64,000 bases of DNA from Clostridia bacterium. Its GTDB lineage: Bacteria; Bacillota; Clostridia; Oscillospirales; CAG-382. The stretch is from NCBI GenBank assembly GCA_017561145.1, contig JAFZDO010000025.1:27899-91898 (forward strand), given 5' to 3'. The translations under genes were made by a program, and so were the position numbers. Under the pieces are notes generated by a model. That model saw nothing but the letters and a program-made list of their open reading frames with translations. It was not told where the DNA came from and did no database searches. Shown piece after piece: positions 7,792 through 15,540 of the stretch. Position 1 is the first letter of the stretch, and every line of letters begins with the position of its first letter.

Positions 7792-9045
7792 ATTGTTCTC
7801 TTTGATATAATCGATCATCCTGCATAGCGCGTTTGCGGTCTCCTGCTTTGTAAGAGTGTGCGAGGGGGAAAGCGATTCGAAAAAGCCTGCCTTGTTAGCC
7901 GCAAGTATCGAAGAAAGCGTGCGGTCCTGCGATCCCGTGCTTACACTTTCGGAATTCGTTTCGGGTAGCTTAAGCGCAGAGCTTATCATATAAGCGGCAT
8001 CGGCAACGGTTATCTTTTCAAACGGAGCAAAGGCGCCGTTGTCAAGCTTGATCAGATTTTGCTCGTTTGCGGCAGAAAGATATCCCTTCAGCCCCGACGA
8101 TAATGCGTCATCGTCGCTGACTGCGCTGTCGGCAACCGCGGCGATTTCGGTATCAAGCCCTGCGGCATTCATCATCATTACCAAAAATTCAATTTTCGAA
8201 ACGGCGGCTTCGGGATCGAAATAATATTTTCCGTCGGTGATGCGGTAAACCATAACGTTCTGCGAGCAAACGCGGTAGGCATATAAATGATCCTCGCTGT
8301 CCTGCATATCCTCGAATACAAGGGAGCTTTCGTTCTCCTCGACGGTTATTGTAAGCGTTGCACGCTCGGAGGTCGCTCCGAAACGGTCGGTCACCGTATA
8401 AACAAGAGTATCCTTGCCCGAAAAGTCGGGGTTCGGGACGTAGGACACCCTACCGCTCTCTTCTATTTTGATCCTTCCGTCACGCGGATAGGTTATCACG
8501 TTTACGGTGAAGGAGTCGCCGTTTGGCTCGTTTATCTCAAGATTCGATTCGCAACCTATCCCCGAAACGGTTTTCATAGTGCTGTCAAAAACAAGGGGAG
8601 AGAGGTTTTTTTGGTCGGTAAATGAGATCTCGCACTTGATCTCCTTGCCGTTAAGGCTTTGGGCATCGCATGAAAAGCCAAACGTCGCAAGCTCGATTTC
8701 GCCGTTGGGGACGAATTTCAGATATTCGAGCGTTGACGCGGGTATAGTCTGCCCTAAAATCACCGAGGCGCCTTTGTAAATAAGCGTGCCGAGGCTCGCT
8801 TCGGGAAGGGAAGCCACCTTGACGTACGTAAGCTCCTCGCCGACGAGCGCTTTGAAATCCTCCTTGTTAAAGGATGCCGTTTCACCCTTTTCGCTATGCT
8901 TGACAAGCGTTAATTGCTTTTGCAATATCGAAAAAGCAGGCGGTCGGTCGTACGTGTTTTCTGTAACGTTTTCGTTTCCGCTTGAGCAGGAAACAAGAAA
9001 AAACGCCATCATAATAGATAAGATCACAGCTATCGTTTTTTTCAT
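7777..9045 (-). CDS. Lipoprotein with cadherin-like and SLH-like domains
   Basis: A 422-residue exported protein. MKKTIAVILSIMMAFFLVSC is a lipoprotein signal with lipobox LVSC. Around residues 190-240 is a bacterial cadherin/Ig-like repeat (YVPNPDFSGKDTLVYTVTD then ATLTITV). The C-terminal ~170 residues contain S-layer-homology-like segments (FDPEAAVSKIEFLVMMMNAAG; FAPFEKITVADAAYMI; TLTKQETANALCRMI), which may bind the cell wall. I chose the ATG after GGAAGG rather than a TTG two codons earlier. Likely an envelope protein; no enzymatic domain is evident. Confidence 0.78.
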   Translation of the reverse strand: MKKTIAVILSIMMAFFLVSCSSGNENVTENTYDRPPAFSILQKQLTLVKHSEKGETASFNKEDFKALVGEELTYVKVASLPEASLGTLIYKGASVILGQTIPASTLEYLKFVPNGEIELATFGFSCDAQSLNGKEIKCEISFTDQKNLSPLVFDSTMKTVSGIGCESNLEINEPNGDSFTVNVITYPRDGRIKIEESGRVSYVPNPDFSGKDTLVYTVTDRFGATSERATLTITVEENESSLVFEDMQDSEDHLYAYRVCSQNVMVYRITDGKYYFDPEAAVSKIEFLVMMMNAAGLDTEIAAVADSAVSDDDALSSGLKGYLSAANEQNLIKLDNGAFAPFEKITVADAAYMISSALKLPETNSESVSTGSQDRTLSSILAANKAGFFESLSPSHTLTKQETANALCRMIDYIKENNIPLS

Positions 9046-9116
9046 AATCAAGCCTTCCTTTGATTCGTGTCTATATAATTAATACACGGGAGGAGCGAAT
9101 ATTATGACAAAATCGG

Positions 9117-9145
9117 TTGCAACATTTGCTTGCTTGTGGTAGAAT
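9117..9145 (+). promoter_or_regulatory. Promoter of mnmA
   Basis: TTGCAA, 17 bp, TAGAAT, with a TG one base upstream of the -10 box. Confidence 0.6.
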
Positions 9146-9170
9146 ATAAAAAACTAACGGAGGTGTCGGT

Positions 9171-10220
9171 ATGAAAAAATGCTTTGTCGCGGTAAGCGGC
9201 GGTGTCGATAGCGCGACCGCGCTTTTGTTGCTGCGCGAAAAGGGCTTTGACGTAGAAGGCGTCACGATGATCAATTTCGGCGAAGAGCTTGTGCCGAATT
9301 GCTCGCCCTCCGAGGCGAACGATGCGAAAAAGCTTTGCGATTCGTTATCCGTACCCCATCACACCGTTGATTTAAAGGAAGAATTCAAAAAAACCGTTGT
9401 CGGCGATTTCATTTCCGCCTATAAAATGGGCGAAACCCCAAACCCTTGCGTTGTATGTAACCGATATTTAAAATTCGGTGCGCTTTACGATTATGCGAAG
9501 GAGCACGGTGCTAAGGAATATGCAACGGGGCATTACGTCCGCGTGAAGCAATGCGGCGACCGCCGTGTTATCACCCGTGCCGCCGATGAGGATAAGGATC
9601 AAAGCTACGTGCTTTGGAGCTTGACTCAAGACCAAATTTCTCATTTCGTTGCACCGCTCGGCGAATTCTCGAAAAAAGAGGTGCGCGAAATTGCCGAAAA
9701 ATACGGTATCCTCGTTGCGCACAAAAGCGACAGTCAGGATATTTGCTTTATCCCCAACGGAGATTACCGCGAATTTCTTAACCGCGTCGGCGGAAACAAG
9801 GACAAAAAGGGTGATTTCGTGCTTTCCGACGGCACAAGGCTCGGTTGTCATCTCGGACAGAGTCATTACACCGTCGGTCAAAGAAAGGGCTTGGGAATTG
9901 CATATAAGGAGCCGCTTTACGTTATCGGCAGAGATATGAAGAAAAATTCAGTAATTCTCGGCAGGAATGACGACCTTTTCACAACGAAGTTTACAGTAAG
10001 AAACGCGTCCTTCTCGGCACTTGATTTCCCAATATGTGATTTTGAATGCAGTGTTCGCATACGCTACCGCGCGCCCTTTGTTTCGGCAAAAATTATACCT
10101 ATCGGCGAAAACCGTCTTCTCGTCGAAACACAGACCCCCGTCCGTGCGGCGACACCGGGACAGTCGGCAGTCTTTTATGACGGCGAAACGCTTCTCGGCG
10201 GCGGCATAATCGAAGGATAA
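9171..10220 (+). CDS. mnmA: tRNA 2-thiouridine(34) synthase MnmA
   Basis: A 349-residue ATP-dependent thiolase that installs 2-thiouridine at the wobble position of tRNA-Glu, -Gln and -Lys. The PP-loop VSGGVDSATALLLL lies at the N terminus. The two catalytic cysteines are in TPNPCVVCN near residue 90 and SQDICFIPNGDY near residue 190, and the central and C-terminal beta-barrel domains are complete (GQRKGLGI; VRIRYRAPF). The HYTVGQRKG motif and length fit the family. The sulfur-relay partner (cysteine desulfurase) is not in the window. ACGGAGGTG precedes the ATG. Confidence 0.96.
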   Translation: MKKCFVAVSGGVDSATALLLLREKGFDVEGVTMINFGEELVPNCSPSEANDAKKLCDSLSVPHHTVDLKEEFKKTVVGDFISAYKMGETPNPCVVCNRYLKFGALYDYAKEHGAKEYATGHYVRVKQCGDRRVITRAADEDKDQSYVLWSLTQDQISHFVAPLGEFSKKEVREIAEKYGILVAHKSDSQDICFIPNGDYREFLNRVGGNKDKKGDFVLSDGTRLGCHLGQSHYTVGQRKGLGIAYKEPLYVIGRDMKKNSVILGRNDDLFTTKFTVRNASFSALDFPICDFECSVRIRYRAPFVSAKIIPIGENRLLVETQTPVRAATPGQSAVFYDGETLLGGGIIEG

Positions 10221-10303
10221 ATTTACAAATCTATAACAAATCGAGAAAAGATTTAAAATATCACAATATTAAACTCACGGTACAGAAAGGAGGAGTGTAA
10301 AAA

Positions 10304-11308
10304 ATGAAAAGTAAGACACTCGCACTTATCACTGCGGCACTTATCACCGCGGCGGCACTCGTTCTCACCGTGAGTCTTTCGCTTCTTAACGGCGCGGCGA
10401 TCGATATCAGCGATGCTCTTGTTTCGGCGGCAGAACCCGCATTGGACGATGGAATCGCCGATGACGACGTAGCGTTTGAGGTCAACACCGAAGATGAAAT
10501 CGACGTTGAGATCAATAACGACGTTGACGAAGAGATCTACGTTACTCCCGAGGATCAACCCGTTGTTGACGAACCCACCGTTGACGAGCCTACCGTTGAC
10601 GAACCCACCGTTGACGAGCCTACCGTTGACGAACCCACCGTTGACGAGCCTGTTGTTGACGAGCCTGTTGTTGACGAGCCCGCGGTCGATTTCGGCAACC
10701 CTGTATTTGCTCCGTCTGCAGAATGGGACGGCGTCGAATTGATAGAGGGCCACAGCGCACCCTATTTCATCTATGACGTTGTTGTTCAGGTTTATGAGCA
10801 CGCAACAGGCAAGCTCGTTTCCCAGACGATCTATATGGACGATCAGGTTTGGGAAGACATCAATCAGCTTCACCTTGACGTTTATCAGCAGGGCAATTTG
10901 GTTTACGAGCCCGACGACAAGGACGCTGTTCCCGTGGGTATCCCCAACGGCAAATACCGTGTTGAAGTATACGCTATCTGGTATGCCGACAACGGCGGAT
11001 GCGGAAGCTTGTTCTTTGCTTACACCTATGGCACCAACGAGCTTATGGAAGTCTGGAAGCACGGTCAGCTTCATTCGGGCGCACAGGATTTCATCGCTTA
11101 CGTCGATGCTCTTATCGCCGATGAAATGGCTCTCGTTGAAGCAGGTCAGGGCAATATCCCCGCACCTACGGACGATGTGACCTATATCTGCGGCTTTGGT
11201 GCTGACAAGGTAAGCCTTACCGCGTTTAATTGGAACGGCGATTACCACAAGATCTTTGAATCCGGACGCGGTGTTGCAAGATTCCCTTATCTCGAAACCG
11301 AAAACTGA
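10304..11308 (+). CDS. Secreted protein with VDEPT repeats
   Basis: I do not recognise this 334-residue protein. It has a signal peptide or N-terminal anchor (MKSKTLALITAALITAAALV), an acidic Asp/Glu-rich region, then eight tandem (T/V)VDEP units at residues 87-126, and a C-terminal ~200-residue domain with many aromatic residues (WDGVELIEGHSAPYFIYDVV, YRVEVYAIWYADNGG). The proline-rich acidic repeat looks like a cell-wall-spanning linker. AAGGAGGAG precedes the start. It stands alone, ends at a strong bidirectional terminator, and its function is unknown. Confidence 0.75.
   Translation: MKSKTLALITAALITAAALVLTVSLSLLNGAAIDISDALVSAAEPALDDGIADDDVAFEVNTEDEIDVEINNDVDEEIYVTPEDQPVVDEPTVDEPTVDEPTVDEPTVDEPTVDEPVVDEPVVDEPAVDFGNPVFAPSAEWDGVELIEGHSAPYFIYDVVVQVYEHATGKLVSQTIYMDDQVWEDINQLHLDVYQQGNLVYEPDDKDAVPVGIPNGKYRVEVYAIWYADNGGCGSLFFAYTYGTNELMEVWKHGQLHSGAQDFIAYVDALIADEMALVEAGQGNIPAPTDDVTYICGFGADKVSLTAFNWNGDYHKIFESGRGVARFPYLETEN
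10562..10681 (+). repeat. 15-bp tandem repeats coding for VDEP units
   Basis: Eight 15-bp units encode (V/T)VDEP. Codons alternate (GAACCC then GAGCCT) so that the central part repeats with a 30-bp period, pointing to recent expansion by 30-bp steps and possible length variation between strains. Confidence 0.9.
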
Positions 11309-11338
11309 TTCTTCACCTCTGAAAAACGGCTTTTAGCC

Positions 11339-11373
11339 AAAAAATCGGTACGATCAAATCGTACCGATTTTTT
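11339..11373. terminator. Bidirectional terminator between convergent genes
   Basis: A perfect 16-bp stem (AAAAAATCGGTACGAT and its complement) with loop CAA, ending in T6 on either strand. Confidence 0.92.
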
Positions 11374-11375
11374 AT

Positions 11376-12059
11376 TTATACAATGCTTATAAGTTTGCCA
11401 AGGTCGTCTATTTCGTAGGTAACGGGAAGGCTCAAAGAGTTGGGCTTGTGCGAAGGATTGAACCAACAGGTGTCGATGCCCGAATTAAAGCCACCCTTAA
11501 TATCGCCCGTGAGCGAATCGCCGATAATAAGAGCTTCGCTTTTATCGGTTATGCCGAGGGAGGCAAAAACGTGGTCGAAAAATTCCTTGTTCGGTTTTTC
11601 GTACCCGATGTCTTCCGAAATAAAGATAGCATCAAAAATCTGATCAAGCCCCGAAAGGCGAAGCTTTTTTTCTTGCGCGAGCTTTGTTCCGTTCGTGACT
11701 GCCGCAAGAACATATTTGCCCTTTTGGGAAAGGAGGAGCTCCTTTGCGTTGTCAACAAATTCGATATGGTCGCCAAGTGTGACCTGGTAATCGAGGTTAA
11801 AGCGTTCTGCGATCGAGACATCGACACCTATAAGCTCAAAAAATTCACGGAATCTGCCTATTAAAATTTCGGGCTTCGTAAGCTCGTTTCTTTCGAGCAT
11901 TTTCCAATATTTCGTGTTTATGCTTGAATAGGTCGCAAGCATTTCGTCGTCGCAAACGCCGAGGTTGTATTTTTTAAACAGAGCGCGTATTGCATATGCT
12001 TCGGCTGCAAGAAAGTTCAAAACGGTGCCGTCGATATCCCACAGTAAATATTTGTACAT
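11376..12059 (-). CDS. HAD hydrolase, YjjG-type nucleotidase
   Basis: A 227-residue haloacid-dehalogenase phosphatase. Motif I DIDGT has nucleophile Asp8 and acid/base Asp10, motif II is AAVTNGT, motif III Lys is in YEKPNKEFF, and motif IV is IIGDSLTGDI. Overall similarity, including an alpha-helical cap after motif I, is to the YjjG/YfnB family, which dephosphorylates non-canonical or pyrimidine nucleoside monophosphates and may clean the nucleotide pool. Substrate is inferred from family only. AGAGGC lies ahead of the ATG; the gene is monocistronic. Confidence 0.85.
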   Translation of the reverse strand: MYKYLLWDIDGTVLNFLAAEAYAIRALFKKYNLGVCDDEMLATYSSINTKYWKMLERNELTKPEILIGRFREFFELIGVDVSIAERFNLDYQVTLGDHIEFVDNAKELLLSQKGKYVLAAVTNGTKLAQEKKLRLSGLDQIFDAIFISEDIGYEKPNKEFFDHVFASLGITDKSEALIIGDSLTGDIKGGFNSGIDTCWFNPSHKPNSLSLPVTYEIDDLGKLISIV

Positions 12060-12090
12060 AAAAAGCCTCTTTCGGATGATCTTATATACA

Positions 12091-12118
12091 ATTATACATA
12101 CCGTTTAGCCAAACGCAA
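12091..12118 (-). promoter_or_regulatory. Promoter of the YjjG-like gene
   Basis: Minus-strand TTGCGT, 16 bp, TATAAT. Confidence 0.5.
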
Positions 12119-12121
12119 TAG

Positions 12122-13150
12122 TTAAAAGCATTTGCGCCTTGAATTTTTGCAGCTTTCGGTTTTTCCGCAACGGTAGCAAAGCTCGTTTTCGCAAAAACCC
12201 TTTTCCGCGAATTCAACAATATTGCTCACCGTCGTTTCGGCAATGTTGTTAAGCGCCTCCTCGGTCAGAAACGCCTGGTGCGACGTAACAAGCACGTTTG
12301 GCATCGAAATAAGGCGCGCAAGCGTGTCATCGTCCATAATATGGCCCGAAAAATCGTTGAAAAAAATGTCCGATTCCTCCTCGTAAACGTCAAGACAAGC
12401 CGCGCCTACCTTGCGCGATTTTATCCCTGCAAGCAACGCTTCAGTATCGATAAGCGCCCCGCGCGAGGTGTTGATGATAATTACGCCCTTTTTCATCTTG
12501 GCGATAGCGGCGCCGTTTATAAGATGCTTGGTTTCGTCGGTCAACGGGCAGTGGAGCGAGATAATATCGCTTTTTTCGAAAAGCTCGTTAAGCGAAACGT
12601 AATTTATATTTTCATCCTCGGACGGGAATTTATCGTAAGCAAGCACCTTCATTCCAAAGCCCTTGCAGATATCGGCAAAAACGCGTCCTATTCTGCCCGT
12701 GCCGACAACACCCACAGTCTTTCCGTGCATATCAAAGCCGGTAAGTCCGTTCAAGCTGAAATTAAAATCCTTCGTGCGGATATACGCCTTGTGGATACGG
12801 CGTACCGAGGTCAAAAGCATTGCTATCGCGTGCTCGGCAACCGCATAGGGAGAATATGCGGGCACGTGAAAAATATGAAGCTTGCCAAACGCATACTTTA
12901 CGTCAACGTTGTTATAACCCGCACAGCGCAAAGCGACCGCGCGCACCCCGATATCATAAAGTCTGTCGATGGTTTCGCTATCTATAACGTCGTTGACGAA
13001 AACGCAAACGCCGTCGCACCCCTTCGCCAAAGACGCAGTGTCGCGGTTAAGCTTCGTTTCGAAAAACTTAAATTCAATGCCGTGCTCGGCTCCGTATTTT
13101 TCAAACGACGGCTTATCATAGGGTTTCGTGTCAAAAAATGCATATTTCAT
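12122..13150 (-). CDS. D-lactate dehydrogenase-like 2-hydroxyacid dehydrogenase
   Basis: A 342-residue D-isomer-specific 2-hydroxyacid dehydrogenase, reducing pyruvate or a related 2-keto acid with NADH. The start MKYAFFDTKPYD is characteristic of the LdhA/D-lactate group. NAD binding is at VGVVGTGRIGR near residue 147; catalytic Arg is in LRCAGYNN or the later INTSRGALID region, and the acid His is in TSHQAF instead of the usual GHxxxxT. A Cys-rich tail (CYRCGKTESCKNSRRKC) is unusual and may bind metal. I chose the ATG behind AGGAGG; a longer frame upstream lacks a ribosome site. A TATAAT lies 35 bp upstream. Confidence 0.87.
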   Translation of the reverse strand: MKYAFFDTKPYDKPSFEKYGAEHGIEFKFFETKLNRDTASLAKGCDGVCVFVNDVIDSETIDRLYDIGVRAVALRCAGYNNVDVKYAFGKLHIFHVPAYSPYAVAEHAIAMLLTSVRRIHKAYIRTKDFNFSLNGLTGFDMHGKTVGVVGTGRIGRVFADICKGFGMKVLAYDKFPSEDENINYVSLNELFEKSDIISLHCPLTDETKHLINGAAIAKMKKGVIIINTSRGALIDTEALLAGIKSRKVGAACLDVYEEESDIFFNDFSGHIMDDDTLARLISMPNVLVTSHQAFLTEEALNNIAETTVSNIVEFAEKGFCENELCYRCGKTESCKNSRRKCF

Positions 13151-13242
13151 ATTTTTCTGCCTCCTTGCTTTCTTTATTATATTATACCCAAAAAACAAGA
13201 AGGACTTCGTTGCCTGCGCAACAAAAAACATCCCTAAAAAAC

Positions 13243-13266
13243 AAAGCCGCAGTTTCCTGCGGCTTT
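13243..13266. terminator. Hairpin with T-runs on both strands
   Basis: A 10-bp stem (AAAGCCGCAG / CTGCGGCTTT, loop TTTC) lies in the intergenic region between the dehydrogenase promoter and repeat copy B. Either strand could be terminated. Confidence 0.65.
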
Positions 13267-13280
13267 TTCTATTGGATTCT

Positions 13281-13405
13281 ATATTTTTCGAGGACATGCG
13301 CCTTGAAAAATATACCTAAGATGTTCGCGAGCGGTGAGCGAGGCGCGAGCGCACGAACATCACAAAACCGACCAAAATGCTTGCATTTTGTGTCGAGAGC
13401 GTACG
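13281..13405 (-). repeat. Structured repeat element, copy B (reverse orientation)
   Basis: Read on the minus strand the order is: ACGCTCTCGACACAAAA block, 5' hairpin CAAAATGC/GCATTTTG with AA loop (13373-13390), middle stem GATGTTCG/CGAACATC (13320-13327 with 13354-13361) around CGCTCGCGC, the block AGGTATA, and the 13-bp 3' hairpin with loop CGCATGT and one mismatch (13281-13313). The layout equals copies A and C. The 465 bp between the dehydrogenase start and nagB contain only this element, the hairpin at 13448-13497 and two terminators. Confidence 0.78.
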
Positions 13406-13447
13406 GTTAAGTCGAACCGGAGGGGCGTTCAGGCGAGTACAGATTGG

Positions 13448-13497
13448 ACAATCATAATCCGAAGCTGTAGAAATCTACTGCGAGCGGTTATGATTGT
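13448..13497. repeat. Unexplained long inverted repeat next to copy B
   Basis: ACAATCATAA pairs perfectly with TTATGATTGT 30 bp later, and the interior can form GTAG/CTAC with an AAAT loop. It has no T-run and no neighbouring gene start, so I cannot name it as a terminator or operator. It could be part of a longer version of the repeat element or an unrelated small RNA. Confidence 0.5.
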
Positions 13498-13531
13498 TCA
13501 AAGGACAAAAAATACAATGACAAAAAAAGAA

Positions 13532-13555
13532 GAAACCGCGAAATTGCGCGGTTTC
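13532..13555 (-). terminator. Terminator of nagB
   Basis: A 9-bp stem (GAAACCGCG / CGCGGTTTC) followed on the minus strand by TTCTTCTTTTTTTG, about 60 bp past the nagB stop. Confidence 0.75.
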
Positions 13556-13615
13556 AACCTTATAAGAACTGAATTATAGACTTTTTGTCCGTTCTGTGCC
13601 GTATGAACGACCCGA

Positions 13616-14338
13616 TCAACCTTCGTATGCGTCTTTGTCAACAAGAATAATAGTATTCGGATGGAGCTTAAGAAGGGTTGCAGGGTTTTGTGTGGTGATC
13701 TTGTCATCAAGAAGCTCTGCAACTGCCTGGTGCTTAGCCTTGCCGGTAGCGAGAAGGATGATGGTCTTTGCCTTCATGATGGAAGCCATACCCATGGTAA
13801 CTGCCTGGGTAGGAACGTCTTCCTTCTTTTCGAAGAAACGAGCGTTTGCATTGATGGTGCTTTCGGTAAGAGAGGTGAGGTGGGTACCTGCAACGAGCTT
13901 TTCATCGGGTTCGTTGAACGCGATGTGACCGTTCTGACCGATACCGAGAACCTGAATATCAACACCGCCTGCTGCGTCGATAGCTGCATCGTATTCTGCG
14001 CCCATAGCTGCAGGATCTTCAGCAAGACCGTCGGGAACGCGGGTGTTTGCCTTGTCGATGTCGATGTGATCGAAGAAGTTAACGTTCATAAAATAACGGT
14101 AGCTCTGATCATGGGTGGGAGCGAGAGGATAATATTCGTCAAGGTTGAAGGATTTGCAATCCTTGAACGAAATTTCGCCCTTTTGATTCATATCAGCAAG
14201 GATCTTATACATGCCGACGGGGGTGGAGCCGGTAGCAAGACCGAGAACCGAATTGGGCTTCATATAAACCTGTGCGGCAAAAATTTTAGCCGCTTCTTTT
14301 GCAACTGCTTCTGCGTTTTCGCAAACAATAATTCTCAT
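13616..14338 (-). CDS. nagB: Glucosamine-6-phosphate deaminase NagB
   Basis: A 240-residue enzyme that converts glucosamine-6-phosphate to fructose-6-phosphate and ammonia, feeding amino sugars into glycolysis. Diagnostic segments are LATGSTPVGMY (phosphate binding), FNLDEYYPL (Asp of the active site), LGIGQNGHIAFNEP (catalytic His and Glu) and the C-terminal LLATGKAKHQAV. Length is normal for the single-domain Firmicutes form. A GGAGGAAG site precedes the ATG. It is monocistronic with its own consensus promoter; nagA is not adjacent. Confidence 0.96.
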   Translation of the reverse strand: MRIIVCENAEAVAKEAAKIFAAQVYMKPNSVLGLATGSTPVGMYKILADMNQKGEISFKDCKSFNLDEYYPLAPTHDQSYRYFMNVNFFDHIDIDKANTRVPDGLAEDPAAMGAEYDAAIDAAGGVDIQVLGIGQNGHIAFNEPDEKLVAGTHLTSLTESTINANARFFEKKEDVPTQAVTMGMASIMKAKTIILLATGKAKHQAVAELLDDKITTQNPATLLKLHPNTIILVDKDAYEG

Positions 14339-14374
14339 AATTTATCTTCCTCCGAAAATATTTTTCTACCTTGG

Positions 14375-14403
14375 ATTATAGCACTCGATATCCCGAATGT
14401 CAA
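14375..14403 (-). promoter_or_regulatory. Consensus promoter of nagB
   Basis: Minus-strand TTGACA, exactly 17 bp, TATAAT, with TG one base before the -10 box. It starts 6 bp from the gerW terminator. Confidence 0.85.
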
Positions 14404-14408
14404 TAGAA

Positions 14409-14431
14409 AAAAGCCCGAACAACGGGCTTTT
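14409..14431 (-). terminator. Terminator of the gpmI-gerW operon
   Basis: A 9-bp stem (AAAAGCCCG / CGGGCTTTT, loop AACAA) followed on the minus strand by TTCTATTG, 15 bp past the gerW stop. Confidence 0.8.
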
Positions 14432-14445
14432 AAGCGTGTCTTTTG

Positions 14446-14928
14446 TTATTCTGCAACAGTTTCTTCGACTTCGACTGCAACAAGCTCTTCATCGGTATTT
14501 TCTGTGTTGCCGTTAAAGAGTGCCATGATCTTCGCAAGAATATCGGGTGCCTTGTCTACCACGCCGTTAATGCCGTCAAGCACGCGGTTTACGGGGTCGG
14601 TCGGTGCGTTGTAGGTTGCCGTATTGCCAAGCTCGACAACACGCGCCTTGCCCTGCTCAACGACGATAAAGCCAAGAGGAGACATTGTTACGCCTGCGCC
14701 GTTGCCGCCTGCGAAATATGCTTTTCCGTTGGGGGAAGGATGCTTGCCGCCAAATTCGGTACCGCCCGAGGCGAATCCTACCGCAACCTTGGAAAAGGGT
14801 ATAATGGTCACGTCGCCCTGAATGGTAATGGGGTCGCCGATAACGGTGTTAACGTCAACAACTTCGCCGATTTTGGAAATCGCGGTGTCGATTATCTGTT
14901 TAAGCGGAATTTCGTTTGTGTTGTTCAT
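14446..14928 (-). CDS. gerW: GerW family sporulation protein (YtfJ)
   Basis: A 160-residue protein of the GerW/YtfJ family, needed in Bacillus for germinant response and made in the forespore. The signature stretch is FSKVAVGFASGGTEFG followed by FAGGNGAGVTMSPLGFIVV. The N-terminal helix is short and the Glu-rich tail (DEELVAVEVEETVAE) is variable in the family. I chose the ATG just behind GAGGGAAC; a longer frame adds five residues without a site. It lies directly after scpB, a conserved Clostridia arrangement, and supports a spore-forming lineage. Confidence 0.9.
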   Translation of the reverse strand: MNNTNEIPLKQIIDTAISKIGEVVDVNTVIGDPITIQGDVTIIPFSKVAVGFASGGTEFGGKHPSPNGKAYFAGGNGAGVTMSPLGFIVVEQGKARVVELGNTATYNAPTDPVNRVLDGINGVVDKAPDILAKIMALFNGNTENTDEELVAVEVEETVAE

Positions 14929-14946
14929 AATGTTCCCTCTCAATAA

Positions 14947-15528
14947 TTATTCAGCAGTCGGTTCGGTTGCTTCCTCCGACGTAAAATCAAGCACTACCTG
15001 CTCGCCTGCCATCTGAAGCTCGGTCTTGGGAAGGTCGTCGATGCTTTCCAAGCCGAAGCAACGCAAAAATGCATCGGTCGTGCCGAAAAGGATCGGTCTG
15101 CCGGGTGCGTCAAGCGTGCCGCGCTCTGCAACAAGCCCCTTGTCGACAAGCGAAGCGACGATTGCCGAGCTGTCGACACCGCGCACCATTTCGATAAACG
15201 ATCTTGTTACGGGCTGGTTGTAGGCGATAATGGCAAGAACCTCCAAGGATGCCTTTGAAAGCGGCGGTGCCTTGCGAAGCTCAAGCGCCTTTTTTACGTA
15301 TTCTGCAACGTATGCCTTCGTGCAGAGCTGATATGCGCTTTCGACCGTAATGAGCTGAATGCCGCTTTCGCGGTCGTCCGCATATTTGTTTTTAAGCATC
15401 GCCGCCGCCTCGCGAAGACCTTCGGCGTTAACACCGAGTATATCGCAAAGACGGTCGAACGCGACCGGTCCGCCGCAGGCAAAAAGTATTGCCTCGAGCG
15501 CCGCGGGAGTTTCGTTATTAATATTCAT
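14947..15528 (-). CDS. scpB: Segregation and condensation protein ScpB
   Basis: A 193-residue kleisin-associated winged-helix protein. With ScpA it binds SMC and helps chromosome compaction and segregation. The motifs APPLSKASLEVLAIIAYNQP and GRPILFGTTDAFLRCFGL are family hallmarks, with two winged helices in order. Twelve bp separate it from scpA, and GGAGGCG precedes the ATG. The acidic C-terminal tail is slightly longer than in Bacillus. Confidence 0.95.
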   Translation of the reverse strand: MNINNETPAALEAILFACGGPVAFDRLCDILGVNAEGLREAAAMLKNKYADDRESGIQLITVESAYQLCTKAYVAEYVKKALELRKAPPLSKASLEVLAIIAYNQPVTRSFIEMVRGVDSSAIVASLVDKGLVAERGTLDAPGRPILFGTTDAFLRCFGLESIDDLPKTELQMAGEQVVLDFTSEEATEPTAE

Positions 15529-15540
15529 AAACGCCTCCGA

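Noticed and set aside
10562-10681. CRISPR-like array
   Set aside because: The repeats are 15 bp, contiguous, in frame and without spacers; they encode VDEP units of a protein.
13405-13445. tRNA 3' end (GGTTCGAC on the minus strand)
   Set aside because: Only a GTTCGA-like string is present; no acceptor, D or anticodon stems can be formed around it.
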